Positions 46,194 to 55,450 of a DNA stretch of 64,000 bases are shown in pieces. Position numbers and translations under genes: made by a program. Each line of letters begins with the position of its first letter. Position 1 is the first letter of the stretch. The stretch is from Bradyrhizobium sp. B124 (GTDB lineage: Bacteria; Pseudomonadota; Alphaproteobacteria; Rhizobiales; Xanthobacteraceae), in the NCBI RefSeq assembly GCF_038967635.1, contig NZ_CP152413.1:8002001-8066000 (forward strand), read 5' to 3'. The notes beneath the pieces were generated by a model. The model was not told the origin of the DNA, did not search any database, and saw only the letters and a program-made list of their open reading frames with translations.

Positions 46194-47330
46194 AGTGTAC
46201 TTCGGTCCGTGTCTGCTAGCCATGAATCGACCGCACTCCGCTCTGATTGGCCCAGAGTCGACTCCCAACTGTTTGCGTCAGAGGGCGAGGGGAACGCCCT
46301 GCAGCAGGAGATCCCTCGATCCAGCGAGAGCCGCTTAGCCTTGCCAACCCTCGTCACCGGCAGGCGCGAGCATGATCTCGTTGCATCTTGCTTTGTGCAT
46401 CATGCGAGCGGCGAGCGCTGGCTCGGCGAGATGTTGGCAGCGACCATGCGGAGCCTCGGCGTTCCTCGCCACCACGACGTTGCGAACGACGACCTTGCTT
46501 CACTGTGGGGTGGAGGAATCTCGCGGTGCCGCGCACCTTGATCGAAGGCGTCTTTCTCGGCGAAATGGGCAGCTACCAGAAAGCAAGCTTCACCGACCAC
46601 GAGACGTGGCTTCATGAAGCCTCCTTGGTGTCGTTGTCACGAAAAGACGAGACAATCGATAGGCTCGAAGGCCAGAGAGCCCTGGAGCTTGCGCGCCCCG
46701 GCGATCGCACCACAACGTCCATCATGGTTGCCCGGGAGAACACAGAAATTAGCCTTCCAGTTGCCTTGGTGGGGGCGGACGAGCAGTCGGTCAATCCATC
46801 GGCTCGGTCGGTCCGGTCAAATCTGTCCTGCATTCGGTCTCCCCCGACGTGCGCGGCGTTCGTTAGTCACGCTTGCCATGCACCCGTCATCTCGATCAAT
46901 CTGCCGGGATTGGTAGTTGACCATGTGCAATGGTTCGATGAAGTCACGGGTCTCGGCAAAGCCGCAAGGCGGACTCCATTGCGAAGACACTCCGGGAAGC
47001 AGTGGCCAGCTCGCATTCGAGCGTCGGCAAGGTAATGGTCCGCAAGGGTCTGATGATAGAAAAATGCTGCGCCATCGCCGACGAAAACGAGAAATATTGC
47101 TCGCTGGTAGCGCGATGGTGCTGGTGCCCGCGCAAAGTGTCTCTTTGTGTTGCGGAAAAAAGGCGCCTCACACAGGAGCCGCTTCATCAAGCCAGTCGGT
47201 CGGTCACATGATCGGGCGATGCTGCGAGGAATGATATGTCGACGGTCGATGCCCCAGGAATGCGTGAGCGTCACAAGCTCTCGCGTCAACGAAATAAGCG
47301 GATCTGAACAGGGATGTTGCGTGAGGGACG
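46194..47330. other. About 1.1 kb without a recognised gene
   Basis: Open frames up to 233 codons exist on both strands (46388-47035 plus, 46867-47568 minus). They overlap each other, lack ribosome sites and show no family motif. Probably decayed sequence plus the promoter of the next gene. Confidence 0.4.
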
Positions 47331-47849
47331 ATGGAGATGATTGATCAAGCGGCCGCTTCGGATTTGCGGCCGCTCTTGCACAGACCGCCAAGACGCATTC
47401 TTTGGGTTTTGGTGCTGCCATTCGTTCTCCTCGGCTCGTGTGCCGCTGGTGCCTATTTCTGGGCCAACTTCGGAGAGTTTGTCGAGACGCCGGTAGCCCG
47501 GGACGTCCCTCCAACGATGGGTCTGTCACCGGAGGACAGGGCATCCTTGTTCGAAATAAAGTGGGCACAGCAGAAGGCTGCCGATGAGTTCTCAGAACTC
47601 AACCGCCGGTTCGATGCCCAGCGGCAGGACCTCAAAGCGAACTTGGATCAGATCACCGTGCTGAGTTCGCGGATCGATTCCCTCCAGAAGTTAATACTCG
47701 CCACCTCTGTCCCTTCCGTCCCTCCCTCGTCGCCAGCCCAAGCTGTTTCGAGCCCAGCCAAGAAACGCGTTGGACGGTCGAAGCCACAGGGACCTGTTTC
47801 CGTCGGAGGCGCGCCAGTGATCGCAAACCCGAAGACAGGCGAGCGCTGA
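47331..47849 (+). CDS. Conserved membrane-anchored coiled-coil protein
   Basis: A 172-residue protein with a basic start, one membrane helix (ILWVLVLPFVLLGSCAAGAY) and a coiled coil (EIKWAQQKAADEFSELNRRF, QRQDLKANLDQITVLSSRID). The tail is Pro/Ser/Lys-rich (PAKKRVGRSKPQGP). Type II topology with a periplasmic coiled coil is likely. Similar proteins are frequent in Bradyrhizobium islands, with no known function. The ATG at 47331 (or the next at 47337) lacks a strong ribosome site. Confidence 0.7.
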   Translation: MEMIDQAAASDLRPLLHRPPRRILWVLVLPFVLLGSCAAGAYFWANFGEFVETPVARDVPPTMGLSPEDRASLFEIKWAQQKAADEFSELNRRFDAQRQDLKANLDQITVLSSRIDSLQKLILATSVPSVPPSSPAQAVSSPAKKRVGRSKPQGPVSVGGAPVIANPKTGER

Positions 47850-48107
47850 CGTCTCGGACGGCTACAGGCGTAGCCGAATCCTCAATCGCGCTCGAGCAGG
47901 TGGGCCGTCGCTTCGCAAAGCGGTTTGTGGCGGCAAGGCACCCGAGCTTCGGAGGACGCCGGCGTCTCCAAGGGCGCGTTCGCGCGGATCGTCACCATCA
48001 TTCGAGAGCACTCTGGGGCAGGTGGGGTAGCTGCCCGCGGCGCTTCGTCCGATCACTCGTTCACGAGGAGCGTTGATGATTTTGGAGTGCTCACCTGCCT
48101 GGCTTCC

Positions 48108-49442
48108 TCAATAGGGGGCGCGGTCGATATGAGCGTCGAACGCGGCAGCAACAGCGCGAGTGACAAAACGGTGCTGCTGCCTGACACGGATGAGACCCGC
48201 TTCAATGTCCACTATCCCGTCTTCCGCGAGCATTCCCAAGCGGTCAGCGGAATCGAGAACAGCAATCGGATCAAATCCGTGGGCAGCACAGATTGCCGGT
48301 AAGTCGGCCTGCAAGTCGCACATCAGACGCTCGATGATTGCTGCCCGGAGGCGATCTTCGGCGGTGAGACAGTAGCCTTTTGAGATTGCCAGACGACCAG
48401 CTCCAATGTGTTGGCTATAGGAAGCGGTTGCGATCTCGTTCTGGACGTATCCGTCACGGAGACGGCCGATGGCTGACGGACCGAAGCCGATCACGGTTTT
48501 ACAGGTATCGGCCGTATAACCCAAGGAGTTGCGGCGCAGCTGACCGGCTGTCTGCGCCAGCGCGAGCTCGTCGTCCGGCAAGGCGAAATGGTCGAGCCCG
48601 ATTTGGCGGTAGCCGGCGGAGACCAGCGTATCGGCCACGGCCGCGGCCTGCTCGGCGCGGGCAACATTGTCCGGCAGCGCCGCCTCGTCGATCTGGCGCT
48701 GACGTTTCATATAGGAGGGAACGTGGGCGTAGCCGAAAACCGCAAGCCGGTCGGGCCGCATGGCCAAGGCCGTCCTCGCGGAGTCCACGCAGGACTGCAC
48801 TGTCTGATGTGGCAGCCCGAAGAGGAGGTCGAGGTTGATGCGGCTTATTCCATGCTGGCGAAGAGTTTCGACGGCAGAAGCCGTTTGTGCCTCGCTTTGG
48901 AGGCGGTTGACCGCCCTTTGAACCAGGGGATCAAAGCTTTGCACGCCGATGCTCGCGCGGCTGGCGCCGGCTGCGCCTAAGGTTTCGGCCATCTCCACTG
49001 TGAACGCGCGCGGGTCGATCTCGATGGCGACGGTAGCCGATTTACTGAACGCGAAGCAGCCGCGCAGGAGTTCCATAAGGGCCAGGAAATCGGCCGGCGC
49101 GATGGTGGTCGGCGTTCCGCCGCCAAAATGCACGTCGCTCACGGGCAAAGCGCGTGGCACTTGCTCTGCGACCAATCGAATCTCCTCCCGCAGCACCGCC
49201 AGAAAATCACGAATCGGCCGCTCGCTGCGAGTGAGGCTCGTGGGAAAGCCGCAATACCAGCAGATCGACCGGCAGAACGGAACATGGAGATAGAGAGATA
49301 CGGGGTCGTCGGGCGGCAGCCGCCTCAACCATGTCTTGCAAGCCTCGGCGCCGACGCTCCCAGAGAAATCAGGCACGGTTGGGTAGATGGTGTACCAAGG
49401 CAGACGAGCATCGCAATATTTGTTCAGGAGTGAGGTCTGCAA
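48108..49442 (-). CDS. hemN: Oxygen-independent coproporphyrinogen III oxidase
   Basis: A 444-residue radical-SAM enzyme that decarboxylates coproporphyrinogen III to protoporphyrinogen IX without oxygen, as needed for haem synthesis in microaerobic nodules. The Fe-S motif is C57-x3-C61-x2-C64 (CRSICWYCGF), followed by the SAM-binding GGGTPT and the HemN C-terminal domain (LGYTADTCKTVIGFGPSAIG). The start is TTG (MQTSLLNKYCDARLPWYTIY), matching the usual bradyrhizobial HemN beginning. A FixK-type box lies 59 bases upstream. Intact; the C-terminus is slightly short. Confidence 0.93.
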   Translation of the reverse strand: MQTSLLNKYCDARLPWYTIYPTVPDFSGSVGAEACKTWLRRLPPDDPVSLYLHVPFCRSICWYCGFPTSLTRSERPIRDFLAVLREEIRLVAEQVPRALPVSDVHFGGGTPTTIAPADFLALMELLRGCFAFSKSATVAIEIDPRAFTVEMAETLGAAGASRASIGVQSFDPLVQRAVNRLQSEAQTASAVETLRQHGISRINLDLLFGLPHQTVQSCVDSARTALAMRPDRLAVFGYAHVPSYMKRQRQIDEAALPDNVARAEQAAAVADTLVSAGYRQIGLDHFALPDDELALAQTAGQLRRNSLGYTADTCKTVIGFGPSAIGRLRDGYVQNEIATASYSQHIGAGRLAISKGYCLTAEDRLRAAIIERLMCDLQADLPAICAAHGFDPIAVLDSADRLGMLAEDGIVDIEAGLIRVRQQHRFVTRAVAAAFDAHIDRAPY

Positions 49443-49500
49443 GGCTTAACATTCCCATGCTCATACAGCATGAAGTTGACCTATGCTCACTCCTGTGTCT

Positions 49501-49514
49501 TTGCGTTATGTCAA
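49501..49514 (-). promoter_or_regulatory. FixK-type box upstream of hemN
   Basis: TTGACATAACGCAA (minus strand) fits TTG(A/C)-N6-(T/G)CAA, the FixK2 site of Bradyrhizobium. It is centred about 66 bases before the start codon. With the usual -41.5 spacing, transcription would begin near 49466, leaving a leader of about 24 bases. It predicts induction under low oxygen. Confidence 0.75.
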
Positions 49515-51473
49515 CGCGCCCGCTTTGAAATCTGCCCCCGTTCTCGTTTACCAGGAAGGAATTGCACGGCGATGGTCGTACGCTCTTCGTTGCTGCGTTC
49601 TCTACGTCTGTGCTGCCGGTACAGATCAAAAGCGCAATCAGGTCGAACAAATAGCCTTTGTGTACAACTGAAAGCTTCGACAAGCAGTGATGGCGCAGGG
49701 GTCGCTGCGCTGTTCGCGAATGGAGGCGTTTTCGATAATGCAGCAGCTTTGCATTCGGATGTTGCGGAGTTCATTCAAGATTCATTCAAGGCAACCCGAT
49801 CATCAGGAAACAACCCGCGGATTGGACTTGGCCCTTTGGAGTGGAATGACGCTTGGCCCCGGTGGATCTCGCGTCATCAGCAAAAATCCCAGCGCAGCGT
49901 CCATCGAAATCCCGTTCCAAGCCTCGTGATGTCACGGACAAGCAGTTGCTTGTTAGATGAAAACGCCAAGTGCGAGATTCTACAACCTGACGCTACGTGC
50001 GATTCAAGTCCTTGGGAGCCCGCATGAAAACATTCCGGACCCCAAGTGGGAAAAATGGTTGAGCCTCAATTCCGCCACGCTACTTGTCTCATTGCCGCAA
50101 GCATCATCACGGATGTACTGATGATGTTGGGGCGGGCCCGGCGCACTTCCAACCCCGGCGAAGTGCGTCGGGGCGCCTTGGCGGCATCCCGTCCCGTCGC
50201 CAAATCCAAGCGCTCACCACGCGGGGCTGGCAGCCATGCGTGCGTGCTGGAAGGTCGTCGCAGCGAAGAGGCGGATACGGGTTGACCATCCAGCTCGCCC
50301 CCAGCGGCTGGCGCAAATGGCGCTGTCGCGTTTCCTCCCGGTGTCACGATTGCTTCAATGCGCTTAGTACACGGAAACCGATCGCCATCCTGTCAAGCGC
50401 TTGTCTGGACAGTTGATTCTGACGAACCCGACAATTGGTACGACACTTGCTGATCCGATCCATAGGTTCTCTCCCCTCTGGAGTTGCGCATGCTAAGTGT
50501 CCTCTGCATCAAGCAGGTCTCGCGACTCCGCGTATCTCCCGTTGCGCCTCTGACGCGACCATTATTTGCCCCGTCGATTCATTCGCGTCGGACCTGCCAG
50601 ACGGAACGCCTCAGAGGCCGGGCACTGATGCTGGGCGGTTGCCTTCTGCGTCGACTGTTGCGTGTTGCTCATCAATCGCGCCCTCGACGCCGTCGAACGG
50701 CGGAGGACCGGCCAAAAGCTAGCGATAGCAATCCGCAAGATTGGGAAGAAAAGTGACGCCCCTGTCATCTTCGCTAGCAAGCCGAGCATCGATGCCGATA
50801 CCGAGCGGGTGGAGCCTGGCACCTCCAAGCGAGCCCGCATGCTCTAGCTCACCGAGATCGCGAAGTGCAGCGACGAGGGCCCTCTCGTGCTCGCCCTTGA
50901 GACCGAACGAAGTTTCCGGCAGGCCGGACCCCGGTCTCGCACAACCTAGTTTGACCTGTGCCGACGTCGTAGCCGCTGGTGCTGTTTGGTTCGCATCGCC
51001 AGTGAAGTCTTTGCGACCGCCGGATCGCCTGCGATCAATCGCTCGCGCATGTCGGCCAGACCAGCGATCAAACCTTTCACTGCCTGCATTACCGGGGCAA
51101 TTAGGCGCCGGAACGGCGTCGAAGGCGCAGACCATCGCCACGGACAACATTGCGGCGATCGTCGATTTCGCCAGTGCGTCATCCGCGAACCGGACAGATC
51201 AAATTGAACGGGCATCGGTGCTGTGGTCGCGGCGCGCCGTTCGACCTGGGTCGAAGGATGGCGGCGGCGCCTCGGCCGCTTGACGGCGACGATCACGCCG
51301 CCGCGGCTGGCGGCAAGACAACGAATTCGGAAATGTGCAGCATACGAGCGCTCCAGACTTCACGAAGCACAAACCCAAGAGTTCAGGTCATGGAACGGAA
51401 CGTGGCTCCGCCTGAAACAGGCGCAATCGAACGCCGTGACACCGACTTTGATCGGCGTCCTGAGGCGCCCATC
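49515..51473. other. About 2 kb between hemN and the LuxR gene, no intact gene
   Basis: Many overlapping frames. The most protein-like is plus-strand 50662-50940, broken by stops (AIAIRKIGKKSDAPVIFASK, then LVLALETERSFRQAG), perhaps a decayed gene of unknown family. No luxI-type synthase gene is present. Confidence 0.4.
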
Positions 51474-52199
51474 ATGGATCTTTTCAGCTTTACTGAATGC
51501 GCGAACCAGACGCATTCGCTCAGAGCACTGTTCGAGCTTCTTGTAAGCTGTGCCACCGAGGAGGGGTTCAGTGAAGTTGCTTACGGCGCCCTCAACTTCG
51601 TCGAGCCACTTCGGCTGGCGGAGTATCCACCCCCGACTGTGGCTGTGAAGTGGCCGCCAGACTGGTGCGACCGATACTTCAAACGCAAGTACCATACCAT
51701 TGATCCGGTGGTGCGGCGGACGCCCATGCTGTCGGGGCCGTTTTTGTGGGATCGACTCGCCGATCACTATCAACTTCAACCCGACGAGAGACGCGTACTG
51801 GATGAGGCCAGAGAGGCAGGCCTGAAGCATGGCATGAGCGTGCCGCTGTTTGGACCGTTGGGCCGCGTATCTGTGGTGTCGTTTGCATCTCCGTCCGACG
51901 ATGCTGATCCTCAGGACCGCATCGGTCATCTCAACGCACTGGCGTGGAACTTTCACACCGCCTATGGCGAGATCGCACGCCCCGGCAATAACGGTTGTGA
52001 AAAGAAAGTGGCGCTATCGCAGCGCGAGATCACTTGCATGCGCTGGGTGGCAGAGGGAAAATCGTCATGGGAAATCGGGAAGATCCTGCAAATCAGCGAG
52101 AATACAGTCAATTTTCATATCAAGAATGCGATGCGAAAGCTGGGCGCGACCAGCCGAATCCAGGCGATCGTTATGGCGATTCGCCTTAACGTTCTTTGA
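51474..52199 (+). CDS. LuxR-type quorum-sensing regulator
   Basis: A 241-residue regulator from the ATG at 51474, the family's usual length; the open frame upstream is longer but lacks similarity. Residues 20-165 form the autoinducer-binding domain (VKWPPDWCDRYFKRKYHTID, then DPVVRRTPMLSGPFLWDRL, with the conserved W, Y, D and W). Residues about 178-240 are the LuxR helix-turn-helix (LSQREITCMRWVAEGKSSWE, ISENTVNFHIKNAMRKLGAT). Both domains look intact, so it should sense an acyl-homoserine-lactone-like signal. No luxI neighbour: it is an orphan here. Confidence 0.9.
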   Translation: MDLFSFTECANQTHSLRALFELLVSCATEEGFSEVAYGALNFVEPLRLAEYPPPTVAVKWPPDWCDRYFKRKYHTIDPVVRRTPMLSGPFLWDRLADHYQLQPDERRVLDEAREAGLKHGMSVPLFGPLGRVSVVSFASPSDDADPQDRIGHLNALAWNFHTAYGEIARPGNNGCEKKVALSQREITCMRWVAEGKSSWEIGKILQISENTVNFHIKNAMRKLGATSRIQAIVMAIRLNVL

Positions 52200-52510
52200 A
52201 TTCCTCACTCGAATGGAGCAAGCGCCAATTGGGTAAATTATAACTCCCAGCTTCTGGCAAGTCTCGGCATGGCACTATTTACCGAAACAGCAGACACGCC
52301 GCTCCGTCGAGACGAGCGATTTGAAACCTCACGCCGCGTCAGGTTGTGGAGCTCCGTAACCTTCAGATGACATGTCGGATCAACTGACGCGGACCGCCAA
52401 CGTTGGGGCCCGGCGACGTCGTGCCATCCAGCCAGGGATCTCGCTGACGAGCTCGAGCCTGGTGCTTCGGAAAGTGCTGCAGGGATGCCGTTGGGAAGCG
52501 GAGCGCTTGA
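52200..52510. other. Convergent spacer
   Basis: Lies between the LuxR stop and the terminator of the Omp25/31-type porin gene. No gene seen. Confidence 0.45.
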
Positions 52511-52537
52511 AGAAAGAACCCCGGCCGATGGTCGGGG
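52511..52537 (-). terminator. Terminator of the Omp25/31-type porin gene
   Basis: On the minus strand the stem CCCCGACC-ATC-GGCCGGGG (one G-T pair) is followed by TTCTTTCTT. It lies 35-60 bases past the porin stop, a good rho-independent terminator. Confidence 0.7.
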
Positions 52538-52571
52538 CTCTCGATTCACCGTCGCAAGCGCGTGGTGATCA

Positions 52572-53297
52572 TTATTTGGCAAACACCGGGCTGAACTTGT
52601 AATTGAGCCTTGCCGTGATGAGATCGACGTCCTGGTGGACGCGGTCGGCGCCAACGGCCGTTGGGAAGGTTACGTTGCTGCCCTGGATGAACAAGTGGTC
52701 ATACTCGACGCCAGCTGACCAGTTCGGCGTGAGGCTGACTTCGACGCCGGCGCCGAGCGCGCCGCCCCAACGCACATCGTTGTTTCTGGCAATCTCGGCC
52801 CCAGTCGCCACTGAGTTGATGTGATAGGTGTTGCTGATCACCGCAGCACCGCCCTTCGCGTAAAGCAGCACGGGGTCGAACGCGTAGCCAATGTGGCCGG
52901 TCAGCAAGCCGAACGCATCTGTCTTGGTGCCCACCGTGCTTCCTGGGAAGGCGGTGCTGACATTGGAGCCGCTGAAGTCGGCCCAGTTGCCCTGACCTTC
53001 GATGCCGTAGACCGTCTTGAAGATCTGCCAACGATAGCCAATCTGGCCGCCGATGGTGCCGCCAGTTGAATTATGGCAGCCCTCGGGAGTGACGCCATTG
53101 AAGTCCCAGCAATTATGGCTCGATCCCCAGCCGCCATTGATACCGATATAGTAGCCGGTCCAGTCGTTGATTGGGGCTGCGACCGGCACCGGAGGCGCCT
53201 TGACGTTGACGGGCTGCACGGCGAAGTCCGCACCAAGTGCGGGAGCGGCCGCACTGAGTGCGCCGATGCTTGCAGTCAGAATCAGCAAATTCTTCAT
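52572..53297 (-). CDS. Omp25/Omp31-type outer-membrane protein
   Basis: A 241-residue eight-stranded barrel. The ATG at 53297 follows AAAGGAA and begins a signal peptide (MKNLLILTASIGALSAAAPA, cut after LGA). The segment DWTGYYIGINGGWGSSHNCW and the C-terminal DVDLITARLNYKFSPVFAK are typical; two cysteines (HNCW, EGCHN) may form a loop disulfide. The longer frame upstream of 53297 has no similarity. It is one of many paralogues usual in Bradyrhizobium. A strong terminator follows. Confidence 0.88.
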   Translation of the reverse strand: MKNLLILTASIGALSAAAPALGADFAVQPVNVKAPPVPVAAPINDWTGYYIGINGGWGSSHNCWDFNGVTPEGCHNSTGGTIGGQIGYRWQIFKTVYGIEGQGNWADFSGSNVSTAFPGSTVGTKTDAFGLLTGHIGYAFDPVLLYAKGGAAVISNTYHINSVATGAEIARNNDVRWGGALGAGVEVSLTPNWSAGVEYDHLFIQGSNVTFPTAVGADRVHQDVDLITARLNYKFSPVFAK

Positions 53298-53442
53298 TGA
53301 GTGTCGTTCCTTTCGATGCCCCCCGGCGCCGTGCGTCTTAGCAACATCATCGCGAATTGCTGTAACTGCAGCACAACATTGTTCCGGAAGAAATCGGCTG
53401 AAACGCACGCTGCGTCAGCTTGTGAAGCGCGCAACCATCATC

Positions 53443-53661
53443 ATGCGCAGCCTCGACCGAGATAACCGAGAGCTGGATCATGGTGAGCAAAAGGTAAATC
53501 CGGATCAACCAACGCTGAATGAAATGACGGTCTTGGATCGGTTAGTGTGTTCGTTCTTAGAAGGCGACCCGTTCCCGGTGGCCTACGAAGCGACCGAGTG
53601 GTGCGGCATGTTTTGCTCTCGCGTCACTAATCAGCTTCAAAGCCAAGCTACGCAGCGATGA
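53443..53661 (+). CDS. Possible small protein, 72 aa
   Basis: The frame MRSLDRDNRELDHGEQKVNP, then VLDRLVCSFLEGDPFPVAYE looks protein-like, but there is no ribosome site and no known family. It starts 145 bases right of the porin start, on the other strand. Confidence 0.25.
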   Translation: MRSLDRDNRELDHGEQKVNPDQPTLNEMTVLDRLVCSFLEGDPFPVAYEATEWCGMFCSRVTNQLQSQATQR

Positions 53662-54081
53662 CCGGCGCTCGCTCGCTGTCCAGCGGGTTTCGTCAAATGA
53701 TGAGCGCTGACAAATCACGCTTCGAGGGGCGATCAAGCGCATCCGTCCAGCAAGACGACCATGCCACCGTTTGCGATCGTGACTGGTGCGGTGATCATCA
53801 ATCAAATCCGCTAAGGCCTCGAGACCGTTTAGTGCGTAGAGAATAGCGCGCCCGTCTCGCTCGTTATCGCATTGCGCTCGCTTCTAGCTGACTGGTCGCG
53901 CAGCGCCACGAGAATTGCGCAGGCTACGGTAGTCGAGGACGTGGTTCGCCTTTCGCGGGCAGAACATTAGCGGAGGAAGACCAGCTCGACCACGATCTAT
54001 GCGGGTCGGCTTCCTGCTGCGTAAGATCACGAAAAGCCGTAACGAACCGAACTGCTCCCGCCAGTGGAGGTGCGAGCGAGC
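53662..54081. other. No gene recognised
   Basis: Short frames only. Confidence 0.4.
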
Positions 54082-54327
54082 TTACTGTTTGGTCGATGGC
54101 GCCAGTTCGGCGCGCAAATTGCGTATCGCCTCGTTTGCCAGATGCAAGGTATTCCGTTCGCCATTCCTTATCGAGCACTCCAGGAAAGCGCGCAATCGGC
54201 TATGAAGGACTGTCTTGAGATTATGCGCCAGGATCGGGTCCTTCTCGACAAAGCGCCACGCTTTGTCAAATGCGACGCTCACGACAGCCTCTGGTACTTG
54301 CGCTTTTTCGGATAAGCCCTGATCCAT
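54082..54327 (-). CDS. Small conserved hypothetical protein, 81 aa
   Basis: The frame from the ATG at 54327 (GGAG 9 bases before) reads MDQGLSEKAQVPEAVVSVAF, DKAWRFVEKDPILAHNLKTV and NTLHLANEAIRNLRAEL. This helical pattern (AFDKAWxF...LANxAIxxLR) is frequent in small bradyrhizobial proteins. The function is unknown. Confidence 0.55.
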   Translation of the reverse strand: MDQGLSEKAQVPEAVVSVAFDKAWRFVEKDPILAHNLKTVLHSRLRAFLECSIRNGERNTLHLANEAIRNLRAELAPSTKQ

Positions 54328-55224
54328 CTCAAAACTCCACTCGACGTCCTGACAAGGAAGTAACTTGTCCAAGGCGAAACCGAGAGCCTGCGATTTGTCG
54401 CAGAACGCAAGAGATTCGCGGCCGGCTCGCGTATCGAGCTGCTGCTCTCGGCGCTACAATGAAGTTTATATAGATGCTTGTTGAAGTTCGGATGACCGAA
54501 TGTCGTGGTGCCAAGCACGATTCGAATAATTCTGAATCGCTTGGATCCGAACATGCGTTGTCGCGTGCGTCTCTGCTCCATTTGCTCGTGTTGCTTGGTG
54601 TCGGCCAACACTGGTCGCCCTTCTTCCAAGCAATCGGAAGATCGATCCGTACCAATCGTTGCTACAGCCGTGCATGACGAAGGGGCCATTCGCCGCGCTT
54701 TCGCAGCGTCAAGCCAAGGAGCATTCTAACCGCAGTGCTGTCCGTCTTCTATGATGTCGTCCTCCAATCGTGTGGCGTATTCCGGACGCTGCTTGTTTGT
54801 TTTGTAACATGTGTCTGCGGCATGCTTCCTCGGTCTGTTGTTCGTCCCGTGGGTATAGGGCCCCGTGCCCTTGGTAGGGCTTTTGCCTCGAGTAAAGCGC
54901 GCTAAAGGAGAGGATGACGAGATGCAGGGTAATCGCGACAACGATCTTTGGATTGCTCCGCAGCCTTGACGCTGACTCTTCTCGCCTCGGACCCTAGCGC
55001 GGGTGATACGTGCGACGCAACAATTCATGTCTTCTTGAGCCTTGCCCTCCGAAGGGGCGTGTCAAGCTGGCTGGTGCGAAAAGTGAGGAAGAAAGACTAT
55101 TGTAATGCAATGGTGCGAGGGTTGCGCGTTGGGGTTAGCTCATGCGCGAAATCTGCGTAAGCACTAGTCTAGAGGCGATTCTCCCGCGAGAGCGCGGCCA
55201 CGGCATTCACTTTTCCCTATTTCA
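54328..55224. other. About 0.9 kb without a recognised gene
   Basis: Frames on both strands lack motifs. The right end joins an IS91 relic. Confidence 0.4.
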
Positions 55225-55450
55225 ACGATTATTGAATTTGCCGCCGATGCCCACCCGGCACGATCATGTGGATGTGCGGATAATGGGTCATCGCCGAACC
55301 CGAGGTATGCAGCACCGCGGTGATGCGGATACGTGCGCCGAGATGCTCGGGATTTGCGGCGATGATCGTCATCGCCTCGGAAGCCGCGTGGAACAGCAGG
55401 CCAAAAGTGCCGATCGCACCCATCGGCAACACTAGCGAGCCTGAACCCGC
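55225..55450 (-). pseudogene. IS91-family transposase fragment
   Basis: The minus strand reads VLPMGAIGTFGLLFHAASEA, MTIIAANPEHLGARIRITAV and AVLHTSGSAMTHYPHIHMIV. This includes the HxH metal motif (HPHVHMIVPGGG in the family) of Y2/rolling-circle IS91 transposases. The tyrosine-bearing C-terminal part is missing. Confidence 0.8.

Noticed and set aside
46388..47035. 215-codon plus-strand frame
   Set aside because: No ribosome site and no family; overlaps other frames of similar length; composition changes along its length.
49990..50030. tRNA-like T-arm sequence (CGATTCAAGTCC)
   Set aside because: No matching acceptor, D or anticodon arms around it; no tRNA gene can be folded.
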